Of a stretch of 64,000 nucleotides of DNA, positions 8,326 through 17,495 are shown one piece after another (position 1 is the first letter of the stretch; each line of letters begins with the position of its first letter). Where the stretch lies: assembly GCF_022012395.1 (NCBI RefSeq), contig NZ_JAKLTQ010000016.1, forward strand, positions 1 to 64,000, given 5' to 3'. The position numbers were made by a program, and so were the translations under genes. This DNA is from Arthrobacter hankyongi. GTDB lineage: Bacteria; Actinomycetota; Actinomycetes; Actinomycetales; Micrococcaceae. Below the pieces are notes generated by a model. It was given only the letters and a program-made list of their open reading frames with translations, did no database searches and had not been told where the DNA came from.

Positions 8326-9600
8326 GTGGGCATGCTCCCGGAGGCGCGCCGGCTCGCGGCGGTCGATGAGGCGAATCTGGTGCTCGACCACGCCGGCCAG
8401 GTCAACGTGTTCCTGGTGGCCGGTCTGCTGGCGCCGGGCGGTTTCGTCGGTCCCGATGGTAGCCCGGACCTGACCGCCCTGCGCGCCTGCCTTCGCGGGC
8501 GGATCACGACGCTGCCACAGCTCCGGAAGGTGGCTGTCGCCGCGGGCCGCCGGCACCGCTGGGTCGAGGTGCAGCCCGACCTCGGCCACCACATCCGGCT
8601 CGCCGGAGCCGTCGACGGACTCGCCGGCTTCGAGGAGATGTGCGGGGAGCTGATGAATGTGCCGCTGGGACTGGATCGCCCGCTCTGGCAGATTCTGGTG
8701 GTGCCGGGTGCGGCCGTGGGAGCGGTTGGGGTCGTGCTGCGCATCCACCATGCGGTCGCGGATGGGATGGCGGCGGCCGGGATCATCCAGCGGCTCTTCG
8801 ACCCCGTGGTATCGCGGGGGACGCCAACGGAGGTGCCTGCTGTCCACGCGGCGCCGAAAGCCCGGCCCCGCGACGTGCGGCATGTCCTGGGGCGGATCCG
8901 TTACGGATTGCGCCGCATCCGGATAACCCTCAGCGGTCGTGAGGTTGGCCCCACGGTGCTGCTCGGTGAGCTGGGTTTGCATCGCGGGGTCGTCTTCCTG
9001 GACGCCGGCCTCGCCGCGCTCGAGGGGCATGTCCGGCCGTTGGGTGCCACGGTCAACGATGCCCTGCTGGCTGCAGTGGCGGCGGGCTACCGGGCGGTGC
9101 TGTCCGCCGCAGGCGAGCGGATTCCCGCCCGGCTGCCTGTCTCGGTGCCGGTCGCGCTGCTGCGCCGCGGGACAGCGGGGAATCAGGTCGGGGTCATGCT
9201 TGTGCGGCTGCCCCTCGGCGACGTCGAGCCTGACGTCCGTGTCCGGCTCATTGCGGAGCAGACCCGGGAGGAGAAGGCCCGGGCCAGGGAGCAGGGAACG
9301 CTCGAATTCATGCGCGGGCCGATCGGCGCACGCATCATGGAACGTGTCGGTCGGCGGCAGCATCTTGTCGCCGGGTTCGTCACCAATGTGCCGGGCCCGG
9401 CAGGCGGCTTTCGCCTCGCGGGTGCCCCGGTTGTTGCGCTCTGGCCGGTCGCCGTGCTCGCTGCCAACGTCCGGCTCGGCGTCGCGGCAGTCTCCTACGC
9501 CGGCCGGCTACGCTGCGGCATCCATTTCGACGCGGAGAACGTGCCCGGAGCAATCTTCGCGCGGGCGATGGGAGAGGAACTGGCGCATCTGGGCGCATGA
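8326..9600 (+). CDS. WS/DGAT-type acyltransferase
   Basis: A 424-residue member of the wax ester synthase/diacylglycerol acyltransferase family, which transfers acyl groups from acyl-CoA to alcohols or diacylglycerol for storage lipid. The active-site HHxxxDG is present as IHHAVADG near residue 145. The N-terminus (RLAAVDEANLVLDHAG) aligns with the usual LSGxDAxFL start, so the protein looks complete although shorter than typical (about 450-480). The start is GTG 8326 or ATG 8332. No Shine-Dalgarno is visible, but TACCCT lies just upstream, so a leaderless transcript is possible. The gene begins directly after the pyruvate kinase relic. Confidence 0.78.
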   Translation: MGMLPEARRLAAVDEANLVLDHAGQVNVFLVAGLLAPGGFVGPDGSPDLTALRACLRGRITTLPQLRKVAVAAGRRHRWVEVQPDLGHHIRLAGAVDGLAGFEEMCGELMNVPLGLDRPLWQILVVPGAAVGAVGVVLRIHHAVADGMAAAGIIQRLFDPVVSRGTPTEVPAVHAAPKARPRDVRHVLGRIRYGLRRIRITLSGREVGPTVLLGELGLHRGVVFLDAGLAALEGHVRPLGATVNDALLAAVAAGYRAVLSAAGERIPARLPVSVPVALLRRGTAGNQVGVMLVRLPLGDVEPDVRVRLIAEQTREEKARAREQGTLEFMRGPIGARIMERVGRRQHLVAGFVTNVPGPAGGFRLAGAPVVALWPVAVLAANVRLGVAAVSYAGRLRCGIHFDAENVPGAIFARAMGEELAHLGA

Positions 9601-9606
9601 TCTCAG

Positions 9607-9650
9607 CCGGGGGCACAGTTCCCCGGAACTTCGGGGAACTGTGCCCCCGG
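9607..9650. terminator. Bidirectional terminator, 19-bp perfect stem
   Basis: The arms 9607-9625 and 9632-9650 are perfectly complementary around a 6-nt loop. It lies between the convergent acyltransferase and antiporter genes, starting 6 nt after one stop and ending 6 nt before the other. Confidence 0.9.
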
Positions 9651-9656
9651 ACCGGC

Positions 9657-10961
9657 TCAGTCCGCCGTGCCGCCGCGATGGCGTCCGATGGTGCCGATGA
9701 CGGGGAATTGGTGCCGCCGGCGGGGCATGGTCGCCGGCGTGGCCTCGGCCGCCGCCGGATGCCCGGCCGTGTGGGCTTCGTACCAGCGGTGGTAGGCGGC
9801 GACCAGCGGGACCGAAGTCAGTCCGTGCAGGATGACGCTGAGGGCTACGGTTACGGCGGCGGTTGTGAACACGGCCTCGCCGTCGGGGACGCCGCGCTCG
9901 AAGGCGAGCAGCGCGAACACGAGTGAGGCGAGGCCGCGCGGGCCGAACCAGCCGATGAACGCCGTCGTCGGGGCCTTCACGCGCTGGCCGGCGAAGGCGA
10001 TAGCCACGGGAACCATGCGTACTACTGTCAGGCTCAGCACCGCATAGAGGATCACCTGCCAGGTGATGAGCGGGACGGCCCAGGTCAAGGCCAGCGCTCC
10101 GAACCCGATCCAGGTCACGGCGGCCAGGAAGTCGCCCGACTCCTCGGCGAACAGGGTGACCTCCGAACCGCGTGCGTCCGAGGCCCGGCCGAACGCGATG
10201 CCGGCGACGAAGGCGGCGATGAAGCCGCTGCCGCCGAGTGTCAGTGCCAGGGCGTAGGCCAGCAGTGCCACGGCCATCGTTATCACCTGCCGCCAGTCGG
10301 GGCTCATCCACGCATGCCGGTTGGCGGCGCGGAACAGCAGCCCGCCCAGGATGCCCGCCATCAGTCCGCCGGTGAGTCCCCAGCCGATCTGGGCGGCCAT
10401 GTTGCTGATGACAGCCTGGGTGACGCCGGTCGTCAGTTCGGCGTTGGCGATCTCGAGTGCGACGAGGAAGAAGGGTACGGCGAGGCCGTCGTTCAGGCCG
10501 CTCTCCACGTCCAGGGCTTGCCGCACGCGGGCCGGCACGGCAGTGTCGGCGACGACCTTCCGGCCCAGGGCCGCATCGGTCGGAGCCAGCATGGTGGCCA
10601 GCAGGGCTGCGGACGCGAGCGCCATGCCCGGGAAGACGAGGGCTCCGATCCCGGCCCCGGCGAGCATCGTGAGCGGCAGGCCGATCAGCAGCAGGCGGCG
10701 TGGCCAGCCCAGTTCGTGGCGGAGTGAGCGAAGATCGAGCCGGGTGGCATCACTGAAGAGCAGCAGCACGAGCGCGAACTCCGCCACGTGCTCGACCACC
10801 TCGGCCTCCAGCGCGATGTCGAACAGGCCGAGTGTCGATGCGCCGACGGCGAATCCCGCAGCGGTCAGGAACAGGGCCGAGGTGATGCCACGGCGGTCAA
10901 GCGGCTTGGAGAAGGCGCTCCAGACAATGATGATCGCCAGTATCGTCGTCGCCGTCACCAT
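9657..10961 (-). CDS. Cation:proton antiporter, CPA1 (NhaP-like)
   Basis: A 434-residue membrane protein with about twelve hydrophobic segments. It should exchange Na+ or K+ for H+ across the cytoplasmic membrane. The CPA1 signatures are APTDAALG (unwound helix) and VESGLNDGLAVPF, where the ND pair marks electroneutral CPA1 carriers. The C-terminal tail after the last helix is short (about 30 residues, His/Arg/Ala-rich), so there is no TrkA/RCK regulatory domain. ATG 10961 lacks a clear Shine-Dalgarno. It is transcribed divergently from the debranching enzyme, across a long gap. Confidence 0.85.
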   Translation of the reverse strand: MVTATTILAIIIVWSAFSKPLDRRGITSALFLTAAGFAVGASTLGLFDIALEAEVVEHVAEFALVLLLFSDATRLDLRSLRHELGWPRRLLLIGLPLTMLAGAGIGALVFPGMALASAALLATMLAPTDAALGRKVVADTAVPARVRQALDVESGLNDGLAVPFFLVALEIANAELTTGVTQAVISNMAAQIGWGLTGGLMAGILGGLLFRAANRHAWMSPDWRQVITMAVALLAYALALTLGGSGFIAAFVAGIAFGRASDARGSEVTLFAEESGDFLAAVTWIGFGALALTWAVPLITWQVILYAVLSLTVVRMVPVAIAFAGQRVKAPTTAFIGWFGPRGLASLVFALLAFERGVPDGEAVFTTAAVTVALSVILHGLTSVPLVAAYHRWYEAHTAGHPAAAEATPATMPRRRHQFPVIGTIGRHRGGTAD

Positions 10962-11486
10962 GCGGAGCCTGCTCTCGATCGCTGCAACGCAGTATGCGGC
11001 CCAGCGTACGCTCCACCCGGACGCTTCGGCAGTGCCGGCCTTCCGCCACCGGGCCGAATCTGCACCCGGCGAGTTGCGCCGTCACTGGCTGCCGTTCTCA
11101 GGGGACCAGCAGCAGTTTGCCTCTCCGGCCCGGAGCAGAACGAGCAGCCTTCGCCGCAATCCAATGGGACAGTGGCGGTTCAGTTCCTACCATTCGGCAG
11201 CTGGTGGTTTGGAGCGCCGGCAGCAACGTTCAGGGCAGGGGCAAATCTATTGCTGTCTGCCTCGAAATGGACACGTCTTGCCGTCGCTGATCTGGCCAGG
11301 CTACGTCATGGTCTTCGAAATAGGGCCCCGCCCAAGGTGCGCAGGTCAGGATTCCGGATCCGTCGGCTCTGGCCGCGGGGAGCCGACGGGCGTAGCGTCG
11401 AATAGAACGACGGCGGTGGCCGCGGCCACCCGGACCGGGGACCGGCGCGCTGCCGTACCGTGCCAATCCGCGTGGAGGAGCCGGAC
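10962..11486. other. Gene-free divergent spacer
   Basis: These 525 bp lie between the divergent antiporter and debranching-enzyme genes. Open frames here show no family motif, no plausible ribosome-binding site and atypical composition, so I call no gene. It must hold promoters for both neighbours. The only clear structure is a perfect palindrome at 11415-11430. Confidence 0.6.
11415..11430. promoter_or_regulatory. 16-bp perfect palindrome upstream of debranching enzyme
   Basis: GGTGGCCGCGGCCACC is self-complementary over its full length and lies 57-72 bp upstream of the ATG at 11487. It could be an operator; GC-rich DNA also produces such palindromes by chance. Confidence 0.3.
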
Positions 11487-13643
11487 ATGGCTGGATGGAA
11501 TGCCGATACGGCGGCCGGGCCGCTGGGGGCCGGGACGGTCACGTTGGTGGAAGGTTCGTCCTTCTGTATCTCCCTGCCGAACGGGGACATTCATCCCGAG
11601 TTGCCGCACGGGGTCTTTTTCGAGGACACGCGGATCCTGTCCGGCTGGAGCCTGAGCGTCAATGGCCAGCCGCTGGAGCCGTTGGCGGCGGAAACCAAGG
11701 AGCCGTACCGGGCGCTGTTCGCAGGCAGGGTGGTCCGTGCGGACGGTTATGCCGACAGCCCGCTGGTCGTGGAGCGGCTGCGCGAGGTGGGCGCCGGCAT
11801 CCTGGAGCGGATCACGGTCCGGAACTACTCGCTGGAGCCGGTCGAGTGTGTGGTCTCGCTCAGCGTCGAAGCGGACTTCGCGGACCTGTTCGAGGTGAAG
11901 GACGCCCGGATCCAGCGGCAGTGGGACGAGACCCGGCAGCCCGGGGACGGGACGTTGACCATCCGGGGGGCCTGGCAGGACGTGCGCAAGAGCGTCGTCG
12001 TTACGGCCAAAGGTGCCGACGTCACGCCGGAGGCCCTGACGTACCGGGTCCGGATCCCGCCGCACGGGCACTGGGCCACCGCGCTCAGAGTCGTTCCCGC
12101 CGTCGACGGCACAAGCCCCGCAGCGCCGTTCGAGCACCCGGAGGCAGGCGGGTTCTCCCCGAGCGACAGGCGGCGGCAGGAGTGGGTGGCCAGGATCCCG
12201 GTCGTGCAGATGGGCAACCGTTCGATCGAGCGGACCCTGCGGCGCAGCTATGACGACCTGGGCGCGCTGCGGATCGAGGACCCGGACCATCCGGAGCGGG
12301 TGGTGGTGGCCGCCGGGGCGCCCTGGTTCATGACCCTGTTCGGCCGGGACTCGCTCTGTGCCTCGGAGATGGCGCTGCCGGTGGACCCGTCGCTGGCCCT
12401 GGGCACGCTGCAGACCCTGGCCGAGCGGCAGGGCAGGGTGGTGGATCCTGCCAGCGAGGAGGAGCCGGGCAAGATCCTGCACGAGGTCCGGCTCGGTGTC
12501 TCCAGCGGGCTGTCCCTGGGCGGCAGGTCCGCCTACTACGGCAGCATCGATGCGACGCCGCTGTTCGTGAGCGTGCTCGGGGCCGTCAGCCGCTGGGGGT
12601 TCGCCAGGGAGACCATTGCTGCCCTGCTGCCGCACGCGGACCGGGCGCTGGACTGGATCGAGAACTACGGGGACCGCGACGGCGACGGCTTCGTCGAGTA
12701 CGGGCGGCTGAACGACCAGGGGCTGATCAACCAGGGCTGGAAGGACTCCTGGGACGGGATCAACTTCGCCGACGGCACCCTGGCCGAGCCGCCGATCGCG
12801 CTGTGCGAGGTGCAGGCCTATGTCTACGCTGCCTACATGGCCCGGGCCTGGATGGCCTACGACGCCGGCGATGCGCCCCTGGCCGCCCGGCTGGCGGAGC
12901 GCGCGGCGCGGCTGAAGCGGCGGTTCAACGAGCAGTTCTGGCTACCCGAGAAGGGCTACTACGCCATCGCCCTGGACAGGGACAAGCGCCCGGTGGACGC
13001 CTGCGCCTCCAACATGGGCCACTGCCTCTGGTTCGGTCTGGTGGACGACGACAAGGCGCCGCTGGTGGCCGAGAAGCTCATGTCCCCTCAGATGTTCAGC
13101 GGCTGGGGCGTGCGCACCCTGGCTTCCGACATGGGAGCCTACAACCCGGTCAGCTACCACAACGGCTCGGTCTGGCCCCATGACAACGCCATTATTGCAG
13201 CCGGTCTGGTGCGCTACGGCTTCGTGGAGCAGGCGCAGCGGATCACCACGGCCCTGCTGGAGGCCGCCGAGTATTCGGAGGGCCGGCTGCCCGAGCTCTT
13301 CTGCGGCTTTGACCGGGAACGGTTCGGCCAGCCGGTGCCGTATCCGACGGCGTGTTCGCCGCAGGCTTGGGCCGCGGCCGCGCCGATCCTGCTGGTGACA
13401 AGCCTGATGCGCTACGACGCGCACGTGTCCCTTGGCGGGATGTGGCTGGACCCGGTGCTGCCGGAGTCCTACGGCGACCTGCACATCACCAATGCGCCCA
13501 TGGCCAGTGGCCGGATCACCATCGACATTTCCGGTTCCACCGCCTCCGTCCAGGGACTGCCCGAGGGCATGGTGTTCCGCCGCGGGCACCGGCCGTGGAT
13601 GACCGAACTGGTGGAGCAGGCCAAGCTGCCTCCGGCGCAATAG
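11487..13643 (+). CDS. Glycogen-debranching-type glycosidase (amylo-alpha-1,6-glucosidase family)
   Basis: A 718-residue protein. Residues about 1-200 form the glycogen-debranching N-terminal beta domain (SSFCISLPNGD, HGVFFEDTRILSGWSL). The rest is an (alpha/alpha)6 barrel with WFMTLFGRDSLCASEMALP, NQGWKDSWDGINFADG and a late NGSVWPHDNAIIAAG motif, typical of GH63-like or GDE_N-type enzymes. Asp in GRD and the W-D pair in KDSWD are candidate catalytic residues. ATG 11487 follows GGAGG at 7 nt. There is no signal peptide, so it acts in the cytoplasm, probably on glycogen, trehalose-derived or plant-type oligosaccharides. Confidence 0.83.
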   Translation: MAGWNADTAAGPLGAGTVTLVEGSSFCISLPNGDIHPELPHGVFFEDTRILSGWSLSVNGQPLEPLAAETKEPYRALFAGRVVRADGYADSPLVVERLREVGAGILERITVRNYSLEPVECVVSLSVEADFADLFEVKDARIQRQWDETRQPGDGTLTIRGAWQDVRKSVVVTAKGADVTPEALTYRVRIPPHGHWATALRVVPAVDGTSPAAPFEHPEAGGFSPSDRRRQEWVARIPVVQMGNRSIERTLRRSYDDLGALRIEDPDHPERVVVAAGAPWFMTLFGRDSLCASEMALPVDPSLALGTLQTLAERQGRVVDPASEEEPGKILHEVRLGVSSGLSLGGRSAYYGSIDATPLFVSVLGAVSRWGFARETIAALLPHADRALDWIENYGDRDGDGFVEYGRLNDQGLINQGWKDSWDGINFADGTLAEPPIALCEVQAYVYAAYMARAWMAYDAGDAPLAARLAERAARLKRRFNEQFWLPEKGYYAIALDRDKRPVDACASNMGHCLWFGLVDDDKAPLVAEKLMSPQMFSGWGVRTLASDMGAYNPVSYHNGSVWPHDNAIIAAGLVRYGFVEQAQRITTALLEAAEYSEGRLPELFCGFDRERFGQPVPYPTACSPQAWAAAAPILLVTSLMRYDAHVSLGGMWLDPVLPESYGDLHITNAPMASGRITIDISGSTASVQGLPEGMVFRRGHRPWMTELVEQAKLPPAQ

Positions 13644-13803
13644 CCTCCGCATAGAGACACCCTCTGCAGGTCAGGTCCGGTGTGCGACCCGAGGTTGATT
13701 GGCGGTTCAGTTCTCTTGGTAGGGCTCGGCAGTATTGAGTGCCCGTACTGCGGGGAGTAGCGTGGCCCGCATCGGCAATCCGTACCCTCACCCCGGAGTG
13801 ACC

Positions 13804-15630
13804 ATGCCACATATGGGACGCCGGCTCGCTGCCATGACGGCGGCTCTGGCTATGAGTCTGACCAGCGGCGCCGTCGTCAGCCCCGCGGTCGCTGCCCAGC
13901 GGCAGCCCGTCAAGGCCCCGATCGCCATGGGGTACGGCGGCGCGGTAAGTACCGTGGACCCGGAAGCATCCGCAGCGGCGATTGAAGTCCTCCGCCAGGG
14001 CGGCAACGCGGCCGACGCCGCCGTCGCAGCGGCCGCCACCCTGGGCGTGACCGAGCCGTACAGTGCCGGGATCGGTGGCGGGGGCTACTTCGTGTTCTAC
14101 AACGCGAAGACCCGTCAGGTCGGCACCATCGACGGCCGAGAGACCGCACCGGCAGCGATGCCGCATGACGCGTTCATCGACCCGGCGACCGGCAAGCCGT
14201 ACCGCTTCACGCCGGAGCTGGTCACCAGCGGCGTCTCCGTAGGCGTGCCCGGCACGCCGGCCACATGGGAGCGCGCGCTGGACCGTTGGGGAACGTTGAG
14301 CCTCGGCGATGCCCTCGAGCCTGCCATCAACGTCGCGACCAGCGGTTTCGTGGTCGATGAGACGTTCCGCCAGCAGACCCTCGACAACCAGCTCCGCTTC
14401 GCGGCGTTCACCTCGACGAGCAGCCTCTTCCTGCCGGGCGGTGACGCGCCCGCCGTCGGCAGCACCTTCCGGAACCCCGACCTTGCCAAGACGTACCGGC
14501 TCCTCGCCAAGGAGGGCACACAGGCCTTCTACCGCGGGCCGCTCGCGGCGGAGATCGCGGCCACCGTCCAGGAGCCGCCGAAGGCAGCCGGCACGACCCT
14601 GCCCGTCCCGGCCGGCGGCATGACGACGGCGGACCTTGCCGCCTACCGGGCCCTGGATCAGGCGCCTGCGCACGTGGACTACCGTGGGCTGGATGTCTAT
14701 GGCATGGCGCCGTCGAGCAGTGGGGGAACCACAGTCGGCGAGGCGCTGAACATCCTGGACACGGTCAATCTTTCCGAGATGTCCACGCCCCGCGCCCTGC
14801 ACCACTACCTCGAGGCCAGCGCGCTCGCGTTCGCCGACCGCGGCAAGTACGTGGGCGACCCGGCCTTTGTCCAGGTCCCCACCGCCTCCCTCACGGACCC
14901 GCTGTTCGGCAAGGAACGCGCGTGCCGGATCGATCCGCAGCGGGCGGCAGCCAAGCCCGTCGCACCCGGGGATGTATCCGCGTACGACGGCGTGTGCCCG
15001 GCTGCCGCCGCGGCGCCGTCCGGCGAGAAGGACACCGAGAACGTCTCGACGACCAATCTGACGGTCGCGGACAAGTGGGGAAACGTCGCCGAGTACACGC
15101 TCACGATCGAGCAGACCGGCGGCTCCGGCATGGTCGTGCCGGGCCGGGGGTTCCTGCTCAACAACGAGCTGACCGACTTCTCGACCGTGTATGACCCGGC
15201 CGACCCAAACCGGATCGACCCGGGGAAGCGCCCCCGCTCCTCCATGTCGCCGACCATCATCCTCGAAGACGGCAAACCCTTCCTCGCGCTCGGTTCGCCC
15301 GGCGGCTCGACAATCATCACCACCGTCCTGCAGACAATCCTGAACCGGGTGGACCTGGGGATGGATATTTCGCACGCAATCGCGGCGCCGCGTGCGGCGC
15401 AACGAAACACCGAAAGCGTGACGGCCGAACCGGCGTTCATCGCGGTGTACGGCAGCGGGCTGGAACCGTACGGCCACAAGCTCACGCCGTCGGGGGACGC
15501 GTTCAGCTCCGCGGCAGAGATCGGCGCAGCGACGGCCATCGAATTCAGGTCCGACGGAAGCATGGTCGCCGCGGCAGAGCCCGTGAGGCGCGGGGGCGGC
15601 TCGGCAATGGTGCTCGAACCGTCGCGCTGA
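13804..15630 (+). CDS. ggt: Gamma-glutamyltransferase (secreted)
   Basis: A 608-residue Ntn-hydrolase that cleaves or transfers the gamma-glutamyl group of glutathione and related peptides. A Sec-type signal peptide is visible (GRRLAAMTAALAMSL, likely cut after AVAA near residue 32). Family motifs include RQGGNAADAAVAAAATLGVTEP and SAGIGGGGYFVFYN. The autocleavage nucleophile is Thr416 in VSTTNLTVADKWGN, and the C-terminal RPRSSMSPTI and GSPGGSTIITTV segments are intact. ATG 13804 is preferred over upstream starts because CGGAG precedes it and the signal peptide starts there. It would act outside the membrane in glutathione or poly-glutamate use. Confidence 0.93.
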   Translation: MPHMGRRLAAMTAALAMSLTSGAVVSPAVAAQRQPVKAPIAMGYGGAVSTVDPEASAAAIEVLRQGGNAADAAVAAAATLGVTEPYSAGIGGGGYFVFYNAKTRQVGTIDGRETAPAAMPHDAFIDPATGKPYRFTPELVTSGVSVGVPGTPATWERALDRWGTLSLGDALEPAINVATSGFVVDETFRQQTLDNQLRFAAFTSTSSLFLPGGDAPAVGSTFRNPDLAKTYRLLAKEGTQAFYRGPLAAEIAATVQEPPKAAGTTLPVPAGGMTTADLAAYRALDQAPAHVDYRGLDVYGMAPSSSGGTTVGEALNILDTVNLSEMSTPRALHHYLEASALAFADRGKYVGDPAFVQVPTASLTDPLFGKERACRIDPQRAAAKPVAPGDVSAYDGVCPAAAAAPSGEKDTENVSTTNLTVADKWGNVAEYTLTIEQTGGSGMVVPGRGFLLNNELTDFSTVYDPADPNRIDPGKRPRSSMSPTIILEDGKPFLALGSPGGSTIITTVLQTILNRVDLGMDISHAIAAPRAAQRNTESVTAEPAFIAVYGSGLEPYGHKLTPSGDAFSSAAEIGAATAIEFRSDGSMVAAAEPVRRGGGSAMVLEPSR

Positions 15631-15648
15631 GCGTTGCGGAGCGTCGGA

Positions 15649-16416
15649 TCAGGACGCTTCGACGCCGGTCAGTTCCGCGAGCCGGTGCAGGAGCCGGTCC
15701 TGGAACCCGGGATCGAGGGCTTCCGGGGCGGGTATGTGCCGCTGCCGATGGTGCCAATACCCGCCGCTGACCATGGCGGCCGGCTCTTTGCTGACGGCGA
15801 GCCACGTCTGCGTGAGGTGCCCTAGTTCCAGGTCGTCCGGCGCGCCGGGGCCGCCCATTTTAGTGGGCACCCAGCCCGGGTCCACGGCGTGGACGAGCAC
15901 GTGCGGCCAGCGGTGCGCGAGCGCGAGGGCAAGCGTGGTGACGTAGAGCTTGCTCTCGGAGTACGCCTGGCTGGGATTCCAGCGTCGCGCGGTCCAGTCC
16001 ATGTCATCCAGTGAGTCGCCGGCTCCCCGGTGCATTCCGCTGCTGAGGTAGATCAGGCGCTCAGGGCGGTCCATCAGTGCGGTAAGCAGGTAGGGGGCCA
16101 GGGTGTTCACGGCCAGGGTCCGTGCGTGCCCCTCGGGCGTCGTGGCCCGCGTCGGCTCCAGGAAGATGCCGGCGTTGTGGATGACGGCGTCCATGCGGCC
16201 AATGCCGTTCACCTGGCTGGCCAGCGCGCGGGTTTCATCAGCGCTGCCCAGGTCGCCGGTGACGATGCCCGCCGCGTGGGCGGCGAGGTCGGCGAGGTCG
16301 GCGGCGCGCCCAGGTGTCCGGGCATGGAGGACGACGTCGTGGCCCTCGTCCATGAGGGTGCGTGCGGCGGCGCGGCCGAGCCCGTCGGCGGAACCAGTGA
16401 TGAAGATATATGCCAT
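15649..16416 (-). CDS. Short-chain dehydrogenase/reductase
   Basis: A 255-residue classical SDR, NAD(P)-dependent. The cofactor loop is TGSADGLG at 7-14, followed by HNAG at 80-83, a catalytic Ser in YLSSG (125-126) and Tyr152/Lys156 in AYSESK. The substrate is unknown. The family position resembles retinol-dehydrogenase-like SDRs, with a short segment after the catalytic helix and an unusual C-terminus rich in His and Trp (GGYWHHRQRH). AGAAGG precedes the ATG. It is convergent with ggt, 18 bp apart, with no obvious terminator between. Confidence 0.88.
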   Translation of the reverse strand: MAYIFITGSADGLGRAAARTLMDEGHDVVLHARTPGRAADLADLAAHAAGIVTGDLGSADETRALASQVNGIGRMDAVIHNAGIFLEPTRATTPEGHARTLAVNTLAPYLLTALMDRPERLIYLSSGMHRGAGDSLDDMDWTARRWNPSQAYSESKLYVTTLALALAHRWPHVLVHAVDPGWVPTKMGGPGAPDDLELGHLTQTWLAVSKEPAAMVSGGYWHHRQRHIPAPEALDPGFQDRLLHRLAELTGVEAS

Positions 16417-16623
16417 GGCATGTTCCCTTCTGCTGGCCGGGTCAGTGTGGATCCTACCCCCATCCAGGGCCGCGGCGGCGGGCGGCCAGGCCGCGGCCCG
16501 TCAAGGACGCGCGGGCCACCCCACCTTTGGTCTCACCCTCTTCGGGTGATACGCATCAGCAGCTGGCTGGCACAGGATTGAGGCAGGCTGGCACGCCGTG
16601 GACAGACGAGGAAAGGAACATCC

Positions 16624-17112
16624 GTGGCAACTCTCTCAGTGTGGAAATTCGAAGACGAAACCGGGGCCGAGCAGGCAGAAAGGGTCTTGCTGGACCTGCA
16701 AACCAAAGGGCTCATCCAGATCCACGACGCCGCAGTTGTGTCCTGGCCGGCCGGCAAAAAGAAGCCCAAGACTCGTCAGCTGAATAATCTGGCCGGTGCC
16801 GGGGCCTTGGGCGGAACGTTCTGGGGCTTCCTGTTCGGCCTGCTGTTCTTTATTCCGCTGCTGGGGGCCGCCGTGGGTGCTGCTGTCGGCGGGCTGGCAG
16901 GTTCCCTTGCCGACGTGGGTATCGACGACTCCTTCATCAAACGCGTTCGTGAGAAGGTTACGCCGGGTACGTCGGCGTTGTTCCTCCTGACGACCGAAGC
17001 CGTGATGGACAGGGTTAAGGAGCCCTTCGCCGGTACGAAGGCAGAGCTCCTCGAGACGAATTTGAGCCGTGAAGCGGAGGAGGCGTTGCGGAACGCGTTT
17101 TCACCGGAGTGA
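16624..17112 (+). CDS. DUF1269-family membrane protein
   Basis: A 162-residue protein of the DUF1269 family. It starts with an alpha/beta segment (LSVWKFEDETGAEQAERVL) and then has a Gly-rich hydrophobic hairpin (GALGGTFWGFLFGLLFFIPL and GAAVGAAVGGLAGSL, about residues 60-100), followed by GIDDSFIKRVREKVTPGTSALFLL, the family signature. It starts at GTG 16624, with AGGAAAGGAA upstream. Function is unknown. Homologues are small membrane-associated proteins, often stress-induced in actinobacteria. It stands alone between divergent SDR and the riboswitch-controlled gene. Confidence 0.85.
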   Translation: MATLSVWKFEDETGAEQAERVLLDLQTKGLIQIHDAAVVSWPAGKKKPKTRQLNNLAGAGALGGTFWGFLFGLLFFIPLLGAAVGAAVGGLAGSLADVGIDDSFIKRVREKVTPGTSALFLLTTEAVMDRVKEPFAGTKAELLETNLSREAEEALRNAFSPE

Positions 17113-17299
17113 AGCCGCAACACCGCTAATGGCTCGGACAGGTCGAAGACGATCCGCAGCAGCCCGGGTGCCCGCGCCCGGCCCCTACGTCATGTCCTCA
17201 AGGATGTGAGCAGCACCACAGGTCTCGAATTTGTAACGATTCCCGCTGGGCCGATACGTTTGATTGCGCCATGCCGCACATCAAGGTATGGCCGGGTCC

Positions 17300-17482
17300 G
17301 CACGCCGAGCCCTGTCAGCGTACCTGACCGTTCAATTTCACAGACAGGGGTGGAGGAACCATCGCTGGCGCCATTGGCGCCTTGGGGTGAAGTGTGGCCA
17401 GCTTCCTGCAGTGTTCCGCTGCCTGCTGGCCGCGCCGGGATGTACTCTCTCTCGAATCCGACAGCTAACTTCGCAGGCGTGT
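17300..17482 (+). promoter_or_regulatory. c-di-AMP riboswitch (ydaO/yuaA type)
   Basis: This leader has the conserved blocks of the ydaO aptamer in order: TTTCACAGACAGGGG (17337-17350) then GGAGGAACC (17352-17360); CTTGGGGTGAAG (17381-17392); and CTCGAATCCGACAGCTAAC (17451-17469) followed by TTCGCAGGCGT (17470-17480). ACGCC at 17302-17306 can close P1 with GGCGT at 17476-17480. It ends 15 nt before the start codon of the downstream gene and merges with its ribosome-binding site, so translational control is plausible. In actinobacteria this class normally precedes secreted cell-wall hydrolases and represses when c-di-AMP is high. Confidence 0.87.
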
Positions 17483-17495
17483 AGAGAGGACTCCC

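Noticed and set aside
10994-11290. Forward frame in the antiporter/debranching-enzyme spacer
   Set aside because: No family pattern, no Shine-Dalgarno, composition unlike a protein.
10321-11655. Long forward frame across the antiporter gene and spacer
   Set aside because: It is the antisense shadow of the antiporter; Ser/Arg/Ala-rich with no motif and no ribosome-binding site.
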